DNA of 53,706 nucleotides from Erysipelotrichaceae bacterium (GTDB taxonomy: Bacteria > Bacillota_I > Bacilli_A > Erysipelotrichales > Erysipelotrichaceae): the NCBI GenBank assembly GCA_017419165.1, contig JAFOLW010000042.1:1-53706 (forward strand), given 5' to 3'. A model generated the notes under the pieces. That model saw nothing but the letters and a program-made list of their open reading frames with translations. It was not told the origin of the DNA and searched no databases. Numbering within the stretch: position 1 is the stretch's first letter; each line of letters starts with the position of its first letter. Below are positions 1 to 8,170 of the stretch, one piece after another. The translations under genes and the position numbers were made by a program.

Positions 1-117
1 AAAAGGGATCATCGTAAGCAATATGAAAAAACCGTATGCGGTCTGCGTGCCGGAAACGGTGATGAAGATCAGGGAAAGGATCCACAAAATCATCAGGATG
101 ATCCGGTTTCTGCGCAT
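1..117 (-). CDS. Probable DUF58-family protein, N-terminal fragment (cut by window edge)
   Basis: Only the first 39 codons are in the window. The start ATG at 117 lies 4 nt after the stop of the MoxR gene, with a GGAG ribosome site inside the last MoxR codons, so the two are translationally coupled. The visible residues begin MRRNRIILMILW and form two hydrophobic stretches separated by a short polar turn, as expected for the N-terminal membrane hairpin of DUF58 proteins. DUF58 proteins typically follow a MoxR ATPase gene and have a VWA-like domain further on. The family call rests mainly on that context and the membrane hairpin; the diagnostic part lies outside the window. Confidence 0.6.
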   Translation of the reverse strand, partial: MRRNRIILMILWILSLIFITVSGTQTAYGFFILLTMIPF

Positions 118-121
118 TCTT

Positions 122-1042
122 TCACTCCAGCGGGATCTCTATAGAGGAAATAAGCTTTCTGAGGAGAGAATCGACGTTCTTTTTGAGGATCCGGGCTTCG
201 GAGCTCAGGACCAGCCGGTGGTGCAGGACGTTGATTGCCGTTTTGCGGACATCATCCGGTTTGACGAAGTCCCTTCCTTCGATCAGAGCCCTTGCCTGTG
301 CGGCTCGTATCAGCATCAGCATCGCCCGGGGACTGGCGCCTAAGACAAAGTTTTCATCTTCTCTGCTTGCGGCGATGATGTTTTGAACATATGCCAAAAG
401 ACGGTCACTGACATGGACCTCTTCGGTCTTTTTCTGCAAAGCCAGGATGTCTTCGCCTTTGCAGACGGCCGGCGGGGTCTCAACGGTCTTTCCGTTAAGA
501 AAATCTTTGCCCAATCGGATCTCTTCGTCCTTATCAAGATAGCCGATCGAAAGTTTCATCATGAAACGGTCCAGCTGGGCTTCCGGCAGAGGATAGGTCC
601 CGAGGAATTCGATCGGGTTCTGGGTCGCAATGACCATAAAAGGCTGCGGAAGCTGATGTTTCTGACCGTCAACACTGACCTGCCCTTCCGCCATGGCTTC
701 CAGCAAGGCGGCCTGGGTCTTCGGTGAGGCCCGGTTGATCTCATCGGCGAGGATCAGCTGGTGCATGATGGCGCCTTCCTTGTAGGTGAAGTCTCCGCTC
801 GTCATGTTGTAGATCGAAACGCCGGTCACATCCGACGGCAGCGTATCCGGAGTAAACTGGATCCGGCCGAAACTGCAGTCAATGCTGGAAGAAAGGGTCC
901 TGGCCAATGTGGTCTTACCGACACCGGGCACATCTTCAAGTAAGACGTGGCCTCCGGAAAGAAGACAGATCAAAAGATCATCCACGACATCTTCTTTTCC
1001 CACGAAATAAGAATTGATCTGATCTCTGAGTTTCTTTATCAT
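122..1042 (-). CDS. MoxR-family AAA+ ATPase
   Basis: This 306-residue protein is a MoxR-type AAA+ ATPase, a family thought to act as a chaperone for metal insertion or assembly of partner VWA/DUF58 proteins. The sequence shows Walker A (GVGKTT, about residue 41), Walker B with the helix-2-insert signature (LADEINRA), sensor 1 (ATQNP), and an arginine-rich C-terminal lid (GASPRAML). Length is normal for the family. It starts at an ATG preceded by a good promoter, and its stop sits 4 nt before the start of the next gene, a likely DUF58 partner. The family assignment is secure; the cellular client is unknown. Confidence 0.92.
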   Translation of the reverse strand: MIKKLRDQINSYFVGKEDVVDDLLICLLSGGHVLLEDVPGVGKTTLARTLSSSIDCSFGRIQFTPDTLPSDVTGVSIYNMTSGDFTYKEGAIMHQLILADEINRASPKTQAALLEAMAEGQVSVDGQKHQLPQPFMVIATQNPIEFLGTYPLPEAQLDRFMMKLSIGYLDKDEEIRLGKDFLNGKTVETPPAVCKGEDILALQKKTEEVHVSDRLLAYVQNIIAASREDENFVLGASPRAMLMLIRAAQARALIEGRDFVKPDDVRKTAINVLHHRLVLSSEARILKKNVDSLLRKLISSIEIPLE

Positions 1043-1068
1043 TGTTTTGATCGTTCCTGTATATAAGT

Positions 1069-1096
1069 ATTATACCTGAACCGGACAGAGGCACAA
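1069..1096 (-). promoter_or_regulatory. Promoter for the moxR-DUF58 operon
   Basis: On the minus strand a TTGTGC -35 (1096-1091) and a perfect TATAAT -10 (1074-1069) are separated by 16 nt. The -10 lies about 27 nt upstream of the MoxR start codon. This is a sigma-A type match read by eye. Confidence 0.55.
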
Positions 1097-1380
1097 ACAA
1101 GCACGACTGAGCAGGAAACGGCGGAGGACCGTGTTTGGAGCGGATCGACGTCCGGTCAGAGTGTGACCGATATTGAAACAGCGTACAGTTGACGGATGTT
1201 CCATAATTCAAACTTGTACCATCCCGCATGTTAAAATGAAATAAGCTGATAATAGCCGATGCAGATCGGCAGGACCATAAGTATTACAGATAAACAAAAT
1301 GAAAAAAAAGAATGTCGAAAAGAAGTGCGGAATCGGACCGGTCCGTCCAGTATAATAGATAGTATTGAAAAGAGGCAGAT
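1097..1380. other. Intergenic region between moxR and the lipoprotein gene
   Basis: Apart from the promoter on each side, no convincing gene was seen here. A perfect 12-bp palindrome (CGGACCGGTCCG) lies at 1334-1345. A TATAAT at 1351-1356 precedes the lipoprotein gene, and AGAGG at about 1371-1375 is its ribosome site. The palindrome sits where a repressor would block the -35 region, but no regulator gene is adjacent and the motif may be chance. Confidence 0.4.
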
Positions 1381-2097
1381 ATGAAAAAAGCGATTATTGT
1401 ATTGATGATGATGCTGACGGTGTTTTCCCTGGCGGGATGTTCCTCCAAGAACGAAGAGGCCGGCAGCGCTCAGCAGGAAACAGATGAGAAAGCCCGCATC
1501 GGAGAAACGGAATTCCTGATGCCGGACGAAGTCATGGATCTAAGACCCGTGAACACGGAAACGGAAGAAGACCCGGAAGAAGAAAACTGCGATCTGAAGG
1601 TGACGCTCAGCTATGAGAGCCCGGAGAAAGCAATGGAAGCATATGTCCTGTATACGGAAGAATATCTGGGAACGCGGTTTCCGGACCGGATGGACAGCAA
1701 CGGTTACCTGATCCGCGTCAGCAATCCTGATGTGAAGGGTTCGGATCAGCTTGTGATAAGGATCAGAAAAGGTGTCATCGTGAATGATGAACTGATTCAA
1801 AAATACGCCGGAAAATATCTCCTGACAGGATATGAAGATGACGAAGAAATGAAGGAATTCTTAAAGAAGCAGTGGGAAGACAGATCGTACTATACGTACA
1901 TGGAGATCAAAGAAGACGGAACGGGGATCATACGCATTATCGAGGACGCTAAGATCAAATCGGAAAGAACGTTCACGCTGCAGGAAGTGCTCAACAGCAA
2001 CATAATCACGGAGGGAGAAAACGGGATCAAAATGCAGTCCGGTAAGACCGTGATGCTGTTTGAAAGAAACGACGAGATCCCGGCAGACCCCGAATAA
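1381..2097 (+). CDS. Uncharacterised membrane lipoprotein
   Basis: This 238-residue protein starts with a short basic N-terminus, a hydrophobic core and a lipobox (LAGC, Cys at about residue 20), so it should be lipid-anchored on the outer face of the membrane. An acidic, low-complexity linker rich in Glu and Asp follows up to about residue 70. The rest is a mixed alpha/beta domain with many charged residues and no catalytic motif I recognise. It is a single-gene unit: a TATAAT lies 24 nt upstream and a strong terminator directly follows. No function can be assigned. Confidence 0.85.
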   Translation: MKKAIIVLMMMLTVFSLAGCSSKNEEAGSAQQETDEKARIGETEFLMPDEVMDLRPVNTETEEDPEEENCDLKVTLSYESPEKAMEAYVLYTEEYLGTRFPDRMDSNGYLIRVSNPDVKGSDQLVIRIRKGVIVNDELIQKYAGKYLLTGYEDDEEMKEFLKKQWEDRSYYTYMEIKEDGTGIIRIIEDAKIKSERTFTLQEVLNSNIITEGENGIKMQSGKTVMLFERNDEIPADPE

Positions 2098-2106
2098 AAC
2101 AGAGAG

Positions 2107-2132
2107 AAGAAGCGGAGATCCGCTTCTTTTTA
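2107..2132 (+). terminator. Rho-independent terminator after the lipoprotein gene
   Basis: AAGAAGCGG and CCGCTTCTT pair across a short AGAT loop, followed by a run of T. It lies 10 nt after the stop codon. Confidence 0.85.
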
Positions 2133-2281
2133 CTGCTGTCTTTGAAAGCGGCGATCGTAAGCGGGGATCCTTTTAAAATCGACGGGTATTGTATAATGAA
2201 AGTATCTGCGATACAGAACGATCATTTCAGTCAACGGCTTTATGCCGGGCTTGTCTAAAAAGCATGAAGAGGAGCGGCGTG

Positions 2282-2698
2282 ATGGATTTTAAATACTTAC
2301 GGATCCAGGGGCAGGAATATGCGGAAAACACCATGTGGCAGAAGGGCGTTTTTTCGATGTGCATGAAGATGCTGGAGGACGAGGTGATGGAACAGGAAGA
2401 TGCGGATCTTTTCCTCGAACTGAACGACTGGTTTGCCCACGAACTCCCCTGGCCTGAGCCCTGTAAAAATCAGGAAAAGGTCATCTGCTGGTTCAAAGTT
2501 GAAAATGCCGACATCATGATGAAGATGATGAAGCCGGTCATGTGGCTTCTCGACCGTTATCATCATCCGTATTATCTCGTCTATACCAATTATCCCGGCG
2601 AGATCGTCTACGAAGACAAGTACCAGGTCTGCTGCAGGGTCAGCGGAGAGATCCGCGTCGAACCGTTACAGAGATCGTGGTCACCGGATGAGGAATGA
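2282..2698 (+). CDS. Small protein of unknown function
   Basis: A 138-residue soluble protein rich in Met, Trp, Glu and Asp. I chose the ATG at 2282 because AAGAGGAG lies about 8 nt upstream; the frame stays open to an ATG at 2189, but that one falls next to a TATAAT (2192-2197) and has no ribosome site. The protein has no membrane segment or signal peptide. Its centre has a run of Met (DIMMKMMKPVM) and an aromatic patch (RYHHPYYLVY). No family was recognised. It is monocistronic, with a hairpin terminator about 30 nt downstream. Confidence 0.65.
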   Translation: MDFKYLRIQGQEYAENTMWQKGVFSMCMKMLEDEVMEQEDADLFLELNDWFAHELPWPEPCKNQEKVICWFKVENADIMMKMMKPVMWLLDRYHHPYYLVYTNYPGEIVYEDKYQVCCRVSGEIRVEPLQRSWSPDEE

Positions 2699-2730
2699 GC
2701 TCCGGCGATCAAAAACTGATACATACATTA

Positions 2731-2753
2731 AAAAGCCTCTGAAGGCTTTTTTG
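2731..2753. terminator. Hairpin terminator between convergent genes
   Basis: AAAAGCCT and AGGCTTTT pair across CTGA and are followed by extra T. The A-rich left flank lets it work on the minus strand too, for the MFS gene ending at 2784. Confidence 0.75.
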
Positions 2754-2783
2754 TCTTACGGTAACGGCTTTGCCGCCGTCATT

Positions 2784-3935
2784 TCAGGATCTTTTCCGGG
2801 AATAGAAGTAATACGCCGGGATGCACAATGCCAGCAAAAGCGCATAGACGTCGAAGAGCGCGCCGTAACCTGATCTCGAGATGACGAAAGCGCCGATGGC
2901 CGGTCCCAGGACATTGCCCAGATCCATGCCGATATAGCAGCTGCCGGAAGCGACCCCGCTCCTGTTGAGTCCGAGTTTCCTGACGGAATCGACCTGGATG
3001 GCCGAGGATCCGCTGCCCTGCCCGACCGCTTTCAGGACGGAGGCGACCAGTACCATAGGCAAGGCGTACGCATGGCCGAAGCACAAGGCAAAGGCGATGG
3101 AGATCAGGAAGGCCGGATAGATGGTATAGGCCATGCCTTTCCGATCGAGCCACTTGCCGGTCAGCGGTTTGGTCAATACCGTTGCGATCGAACTGACGGT
3201 ATAGAAAAGACTGATGCCGGCGATGTTGCGGCTGTTTCCGAAATCTTTCAGATAGTAAAGCAGGATGCCGTTTCCGACCGACAACATGCCGATCAGAAAG
3301 ATATACATCGTCAGTTCCGGAGCGAAAAAATCGCTGAAACGGAAGACGAACTTTTCCTTGTTTTCCGTATTCCGCGGCTTGTAAGGGATCAGATATGTCA
3401 GGACGGCACAGAGAAAGTTCAGCAGGCCGGCCCAGACGAAGATCTGTTCCATTCCGAAACGGGCGTCGATGATGTCACCCAGCTGCGGTCCGATCATCGT
3501 CGAAACGACGGTCCCGATGCCGATGTAGCTGAGACCTTCCCCCAGCCTGTCCAGAGGCAGGAAGTCCGCTCCGAAGGCCATCGATACCGTTCCGCTCAGG
3601 GAGAAAGCGATGCCGTTGAGGATCCTGACGAAGACGATCATCGGCACGCTGTCCGCTTTTGAATAGAGGAAAAGGCAGACGATCGACATGGCATAGGAAA
3701 GGATCATCAGATATTTTTTGTTGAAACGGTCACTGGCCGCTCCGGAGAACGGTCTTCCGAAAAGGGCCACAAGGCTCATCAGGGAGGAGATGATCCCGGT
3801 CAGTTCCATCGGCGCTCCTCTTGAGACCAGGAAGGCCGGCAGGATCGGATTGACCATGTAGGATGCCGCTCCGCTGATGACGCTCACGAAGAGGACCATC
3901 AGGAAGGGAAGTGTAAAGATCTTGTTTTTGTTCAT
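2784..3935 (-). CDS. Major facilitator superfamily transporter
   Basis: A 383-residue integral membrane protein with about twelve hydrophobic segments. The loop between segments 2 and 3 carries the MFS signature (GRPFSGAASDRF), and the second half has a related loop (TKPLTGKWLDRKG). The N-terminal half (PILPAFLVSRG) resembles YfcJ/AraJ-like drug or sugar efflux carriers. Substrate cannot be told. It is the minus-strand gene just before the deacylase island and could be an exporter or an importer for it, but no sequence evidence ties them. There is no clear ribosome site: a TACAAT -10-like hexamer lies only 8 nt before the ATG, so its mRNA may be nearly leaderless. Confidence 0.85.
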   Translation of the reverse strand: MNKNKIFTLPFLMVLFVSVISGAASYMVNPILPAFLVSRGAPMELTGIISSLMSLVALFGRPFSGAASDRFNKKYLMILSYAMSIVCLFLYSKADSVPMIVFVRILNGIAFSLSGTVSMAFGADFLPLDRLGEGLSYIGIGTVVSTMIGPQLGDIIDARFGMEQIFVWAGLLNFLCAVLTYLIPYKPRNTENKEKFVFRFSDFFAPELTMYIFLIGMLSVGNGILLYYLKDFGNSRNIAGISLFYTVSSIATVLTKPLTGKWLDRKGMAYTIYPAFLISIAFALCFGHAYALPMVLVASVLKAVGQGSGSSAIQVDSVRKLGLNRSGVASGSCYIGMDLGNVLGPAIGAFVISRSGYGALFDVYALLLALCIPAYYFYSRKRS

Positions 3936-4093
3936 CCAATGTCATTGTAGAGGATATCTTCCGGAAAGTATTTTGAATATGTGGAAGCTTCTTTCAAAAA
4001 CGGAATACACTTTTTTGGAAAAACAGGATAGATGATTGATGGAAGGACGGATACGGACGGAAGACAATAGAAGAAGATAAGGAGAGAAAGACA

Positions 4094-5764
4094 ATGGATG
4101 CGATCAGAACAGTATTGACGGAAAAAACGGCAGACGGCGGATATATAACAACTATAAAGATCGAAGGGCACGATATCTTCGTCTATCAGCCTTTGGATGT
4201 CATGAACGGCGACATCATCAACTACGGTTATTCGGCACCGCTGCTGATGGTTGCCGGAAACGGGGCGTATGGAAAGGATGAGGCCGTGAGATATGCGGAT
4301 GAGAGCGGTCTGTCGAAGATCGCTTCGGAAAACGGCGGATCGGTGATCTTCCTCAACCCGCTGACAAACTGGGACGAGGAAAAAGAAGGTCTTTACGAAG
4401 CGGTCATAGCCAAGACCAGGATCAAGCAGTGGGGTTTCAGCCACGGCATCCTTTACGACGATAAGGTCCCCAGAAATCCTTTCGAAGCCAGGGCGATGGA
4501 ACGGGAAGGTTTCGATCCGGTGCCGGAGTATTATATCTTCGGTTCCCCGGTCGCAGCCTACATTTACACAAAAGGAAAAGGTGCGGATTATTTCGCACGG
4601 AATTATCTGAGAGAGATCAGCGGAAAGTCTTCGATGGGTGACCTCGGCATGGCGGACATCACCATGACGGCCATCACGCTGGAAGGACTGAGCATCGTTC
4701 CGGAAGTCAGCTGCGAAGACGTAAGCATAGTCTCAGTCGGCAACAGCGAAGAGGTCAACAAAGCTCTTCGATCCGGCAGAAACAGAGTCGCGGTCTGTGA
4801 GAAGCTCGATGTCATCGATCAGTACGACCGCTACATCGGCGACTATAAGCGCTGGGCAGGCAAGATCAGAAGATCGGTCAACTTCCGCAAGGAAGGCATC
4901 GTGATGAAGCCGGAGCGGATGACCGTCAGGACTTCACAAGACAATGTCGTGATCAAGGAGAAAACGCATGAAGTCGGATACGTGCTTTTCTATGATGAAA
5001 AGCTCGATCTGAATGACAGGGAACATCCGTTCCCGCTCCTGCTGTGCTTCCACGGCGGCGGCGATACGGCGGTCGCTACGGCAGTCATCGGGGAATGGCC
5101 GCAGATCGCCAAAGAGAACGGCTTCATGCTTTGTGCGGTGGAGATGCATCTGAACGTCACGGCAAGCGAAACGATGCAGATCGTGAACGACCTTGAGAAG
5201 AGATATGCGATCGATGCCGGAAGGCTGTATGCGACCGGCTTCTCGATGGGCGGGATCCGCTCCTGGGACATGTATCAGGAGTATCCGGAATATTTTGCCG
5301 CCCTGGCACCGATGTGTGCGACCGTCGATGTCGGCGAGAACGCCCAATTTGCGAAAGCACCGAGAGTCAATCAGGATGTGATGGTACCGGTCTTCTATGT
5401 CGGCGGCGAGGAGTCGCCTCTGGCGGAACTTCCATTCCAGGAAGGCAAGTGTTACGAACGCGTGAAGCACACATTCAAGGTAAACGGCGTCGCAAGATCA
5501 TACGACGCGGATAAAGAAAATAAAAACAGCTGGGAAGATCCGGTCTACGGTGTCAAGGGCGACGAAGAAGAGCTCCTTCATGACCCCGATTTCGAAGGAA
5601 GCGTCACGCATGTGCGCTCCTTCCGCAGCAAGGACGGCAACATCTATACGAAATTCGTCTCCGTTTCGAAACAAAAACACGAGATCCGTCCGTATACCTG
5701 CCGTCTGGCTTACGACTTCCTGAAACACTTCTCCCGCCGGAACGGGAAGATCGAGATCGGTTAA
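4094..5764 (+). CDS. Two-part alpha/beta hydrolase esterase (PHB-depolymerase/feruloyl-esterase-like)
   Basis: A 556-residue predicted cytoplasmic esterase, with no signal peptide. The C-terminal half (about 290-556) is a clear alpha/beta hydrolase: oxyanion motif LCFHGGGD, nucleophile elbow GFSMGG (Ser384) and a catalytic His candidate (KQKHEIRP, His529). This pattern matches the esterase-depolymerase group (LpqC, feruloyl and acetylxylan esterases of CE1 type). The N-terminal 280 residues also read like an alpha/beta domain (APLLMVAGNG, then VIFLNPL and YYIFGSPVAA) but lack the GxSxG elbow, so it may be a degenerate copy or a lid/binding domain. It starts at an ATG 11 nt after AAGGAG and is followed after 3 nt by a type-B carboxylesterase, so the two are co-transcribed. 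Substrate unknown. Confidence 0.82.
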   Translation: MDAIRTVLTEKTADGGYITTIKIEGHDIFVYQPLDVMNGDIINYGYSAPLLMVAGNGAYGKDEAVRYADESGLSKIASENGGSVIFLNPLTNWDEEKEGLYEAVIAKTRIKQWGFSHGILYDDKVPRNPFEARAMEREGFDPVPEYYIFGSPVAAYIYTKGKGADYFARNYLREISGKSSMGDLGMADITMTAITLEGLSIVPEVSCEDVSIVSVGNSEEVNKALRSGRNRVAVCEKLDVIDQYDRYIGDYKRWAGKIRRSVNFRKEGIVMKPERMTVRTSQDNVVIKEKTHEVGYVLFYDEKLDLNDREHPFPLLLCFHGGGDTAVATAVIGEWPQIAKENGFMLCAVEMHLNVTASETMQIVNDLEKRYAIDAGRLYATGFSMGGIRSWDMYQEYPEYFAALAPMCATVDVGENAQFAKAPRVNQDVMVPVFYVGGEESPLAELPFQEGKCYERVKHTFKVNGVARSYDADKENKNSWEDPVYGVKGDEEELLHDPDFEGSVTHVRSFRSKDGNIYTKFVSVSKQKHEIRPYTCRLAYDFLKHFSRRNGKIEIG

Positions 5765-5767
5765 TTC

Positions 5768-7096
5768 ATGATCAGCCTCGCCAAGACAAAACAGGGCATC
5801 TGCCGCTCAGTCAGATCCAACGCCGGCTATGCGCTGTTCAGGGGGATCCCCTATGCAAAGCCGCCGGTCGGTGAGCTCCGCTGGCGGGCTCCCGAAGAAG
5901 CGGAGCCTTTCGAAGGCGTCCGGGTCTGCGATACCTACGGCGATGCCTGTGCCCAATACGACAGATGGGAGACGGCGGTCGATGACATCACCGATGACAG
6001 CGGACATCCCTACATCCACATCAAGAACTATCCCTATCCGCCGAAGATGTCGGAGGACTGTCTCTATCTGAACATCTATACGCCGGCGAAGTCCGAGAAC
6101 GACAGGCTGCCGGTGATGATCTATATCCACGGCGGCGGACTGCAGCAGTGGTACGGGTCGGATTACGAATACTGCGGTGACGGTTTCTGTGAACAGGGCG
6201 TCATCCTTGTCAGCATCACTTACCGGCTGAACGTCTTCGGCTATTTCTGCCACCCGGATCTCACCGCGGAACAGGGACACAGCGGCAACTACGGCCTGAT
6301 GGACCAGATCATGGCGGTCAGGTGGGTGAAAGAAAACATCGCAGCCTTCGGCGGAGATCCGCAGAACCTGACGGTCTTTGGCCAGTCGGCCGGAGGAAGG
6401 TCTTCGCTGGCTCTGGCCTGCTCGCCTTTGTCGAAAGATCTGATCGCACGCATCTCCGTCCAGTCGGCCGGAGGCGTCGGGACTTTGATGCCCGAAGCTT
6501 CGCATGAAAAACAGGAACGGATGGGCGTCGCCTTCATGGAGTCGCTTGGCTGCAGGAGTGTCGAAGAGATGCGGAAACTCGACTGGCGGGTCCTGCGGGA
6601 CGCCAATGACAAGCTGGGCTTTTTCAACGGCTTCACGCTCTGTGTCGACGGATATTCCCTGACCGAAGAGATCGATGAGACCCTCGTTTCGGGAAGGCTG
6701 GCGGATGTCGATGTGATCATCGGCTGTACGGCAGACGAAGGGGCAAACGAAAAGACGCCTCCTTTCGGAAGCGATACCTACGCCCAGGTCCTGGCGTTTG
6801 CGAAGCTGTACGGACATTCCTTCGTCTACGTGTTCGACCGGAAACAGCCGGGTGACGATGCGGGCGTTCCGCATTCCTGTGACAACCGCTATCAGTTCGG
6901 TACCTTGGACGGCTCCTGGAGGCCGTACACGGAAGAAGATCAAAAGCTGTCCGGCCTGATGCGAAGATACTGGGCGAATTTCGCGAAAACGGGAGATCCC
7001 AATGAAGAAGGACTTCCCGAATGGAAGGATTTCGATGCGGAAGGATCAGTCATGAAGCTCTGTGTCGAGGGACCGCATATGGAGGTTTGCCGCTAA
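5768..7096 (+). CDS. Type-B carboxylesterase
   Basis: A 442-residue member of the carboxylesterase type-B family, which hydrolyses carboxylic esters through a Ser-Glu-His triad. Visible motifs are the N-terminal FRGIPYAKPP, the family EDCLYLN signature, oxyanion IHGGGL, nucleophile elbow FGQSAGG (Ser207) and the His in GVPHSCD (His369). It is shorter than typical members (about 500), mainly by a compact C-terminal part, but all key residues are present. There is no signal peptide, so it is cytoplasmic. It lies 3 nt after the upstream esterase gene and shares its transcript. A second, full-length relative lies at 17083-18681 on the other strand. Confidence 0.9.
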   Translation: MISLAKTKQGICRSVRSNAGYALFRGIPYAKPPVGELRWRAPEEAEPFEGVRVCDTYGDACAQYDRWETAVDDITDDSGHPYIHIKNYPYPPKMSEDCLYLNIYTPAKSENDRLPVMIYIHGGGLQQWYGSDYEYCGDGFCEQGVILVSITYRLNVFGYFCHPDLTAEQGHSGNYGLMDQIMAVRWVKENIAAFGGDPQNLTVFGQSAGGRSSLALACSPLSKDLIARISVQSAGGVGTLMPEASHEKQERMGVAFMESLGCRSVEEMRKLDWRVLRDANDKLGFFNGFTLCVDGYSLTEEIDETLVSGRLADVDVIIGCTADEGANEKTPPFGSDTYAQVLAFAKLYGHSFVYVFDRKQPGDDAGVPHSCDNRYQFGTLDGSWRPYTEEDQKLSGLMRRYWANFAKTGDPNEEGLPEWKDFDAEGSVMKLCVEGPHMEVCR

Positions 7097-7136
7097 AAAA
7101 CGTTGAAACGGAAATTTTATTAGAGACAAAAACAAA

Positions 7137-7160
7137 AAAGGCCCGGTGATCCGGGCCTTT
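7137..7160. terminator. Bidirectional terminator between convergent esterase genes
   Basis: AAAGGCCCGG and CCGGGCCTTT pair across TGAT. On the minus strand the hairpin is followed by a T-rich tract (TTTTGTTTTTGTC type), so it best serves the gene ending at 7168; it may also end the transcript coming from 7096. Confidence 0.85.
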
Positions 7161-7167
7161 GAATATC

Positions 7168-8130
7168 TCAGAGGATGTTTCTCAGCCAGTCGCAGCAGAG
7201 ATCTGCCCACTTGTGGACATGCGGGAGATCCATCGCAAGGTCGTTGTGGCCGTCCGCCAGTGCCATGCCGTGAACGCCTTCCGGGAACAGATGCATCTCA
7301 AACGGAACGCCGTTCATCGTCAAGGCCTGTCCCAGCGTGAAAGAGTGGCGCGGATCGTCGCTGTTGGTCTGCCAGATGAACATCGGCGGTGTGTCCGGAG
7401 TGATGTTGGCTTCCGGAGACAGGTAGATCAGCTCCTTCTTGTCGGCAAAGAACGGATTGCGGGTCTCTTTGGCAAACGGATCGGCAAAGAGCCCGGCAGG
7501 AAGTCCGGCAAAGGCGAATGCGCCGTAGCCCATGACGATCCCGTCCGGACGGCAGGATTCCCGTTCGATGGGATCGTCGCTGTCCTTGTCCCCTTCGTCG
7601 AAATGCGTTGCCACATTCCCCGAAAGCATCGCCCCGGCCGAGAAGCCCATGCAGACGATCTTGTCAGTGATGCCGAACTCTTCTTTTTTCGCTCTGAGCA
7701 GGCGGATCGCCCGTTTGATGTCGGCTAAAGCGTCCATGCGTCCGTAGGGGCGCAGACGGTAGGTCAGGATCGCGGTGTTGAAGCCGTTATGGGAGAAGTA
7801 TTCCGCAACGTTCATCCCTTCGCAGCCCGTGCGGATCTCGAAGCCGCCGCCGTGCGCTACGATGACCGTGCCCTGTTTCTTTTCGGTCCCCTGGGCGGGA
7901 ACGAAGACGATGGACGGTTCCGGCTGAAGCGGATCGCGGCCGTCATAGTTCGGGGTCTTGCCCTTCTCCCAGAGATAGGTCACTTCAAATGTTTCGAGGG
8001 TCTTGTTCCAGGCTTCCTTGAACTGGGCGATGTTCATCGAACCGTCAGGGTTGCGGTGTCTGGAGATGTTGATGATGACGGCGTCGCTGTCGACCGCCGT
8101 TTTTAATGCCTTGTAGTTGTTTTCGTACAT
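7168..8130 (-). CDS. Alpha/beta hydrolase, acetyl-esterase/HSL-like
   Basis: A 320-residue alpha/beta hydrolase. Motifs: oxyanion AHGGGFEIR, nucleophile elbow GFSAGA, an Asp in the NSDDPRH stretch and a catalytic His in EGVHGMAL. The pattern resembles BD-FAE and acetyl-xylan-esterase-like enzymes of the hormone-sensitive-lipase group (for example YtaP/AxeA-type annotations). It has no signal peptide and is therefore cytoplasmic. It lies downstream of the ATPase gene on the same strand, but a terminator hairpin sits in the 40-nt gap between them, so it may be expressed at a reduced level from that promoter. The AAAGGAC stretch just before the ATG is its likely ribosome site and overlaps the hairpin's trailing side. 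Confidence 0.87.
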   Translation of the reverse strand: MYENNYKALKTAVDSDAVIINISRHRNPDGSMNIAQFKEAWNKTLETFEVTYLWEKGKTPNYDGRDPLQPEPSIVFVPAQGTEKKQGTVIVAHGGGFEIRTGCEGMNVAEYFSHNGFNTAILTYRLRPYGRMDALADIKRAIRLLRAKKEEFGITDKIVCMGFSAGAMLSGNVATHFDEGDKDSDDPIERESCRPDGIVMGYGAFAFAGLPAGLFADPFAKETRNPFFADKKELIYLSPEANITPDTPPMFIWQTNSDDPRHSFTLGQALTMNGVPFEMHLFPEGVHGMALADGHNDLAMDLPHVHKWADLCCDWLRNIL

Positions 8131-8144
8131 GGTCTGTCCTTTCG

Positions 8145-8168
8145 AAAAGGTCCTTTGCAGGACCTTTG
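8145..8168 (-). terminator. Intercistronic hairpin between the ATPase and esterase genes
   Basis: AAAGGTCCT and AGGACCTTT pair across a 4-nt loop, with TTTT on the minus-strand side. It should give partial or full termination after the ATPase gene. Because it lies about 15-38 nt before the esterase start, it could also tune that gene's translation. Confidence 0.7.
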
Positions 8169-8170
8169 TT

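Noticed and set aside
3932..4444. A minus-strand frame overlapping the start of the tandem esterase
   Set aside because: It overlaps the esterase start, its ribosome site and the MFS gene start, and has no domain.
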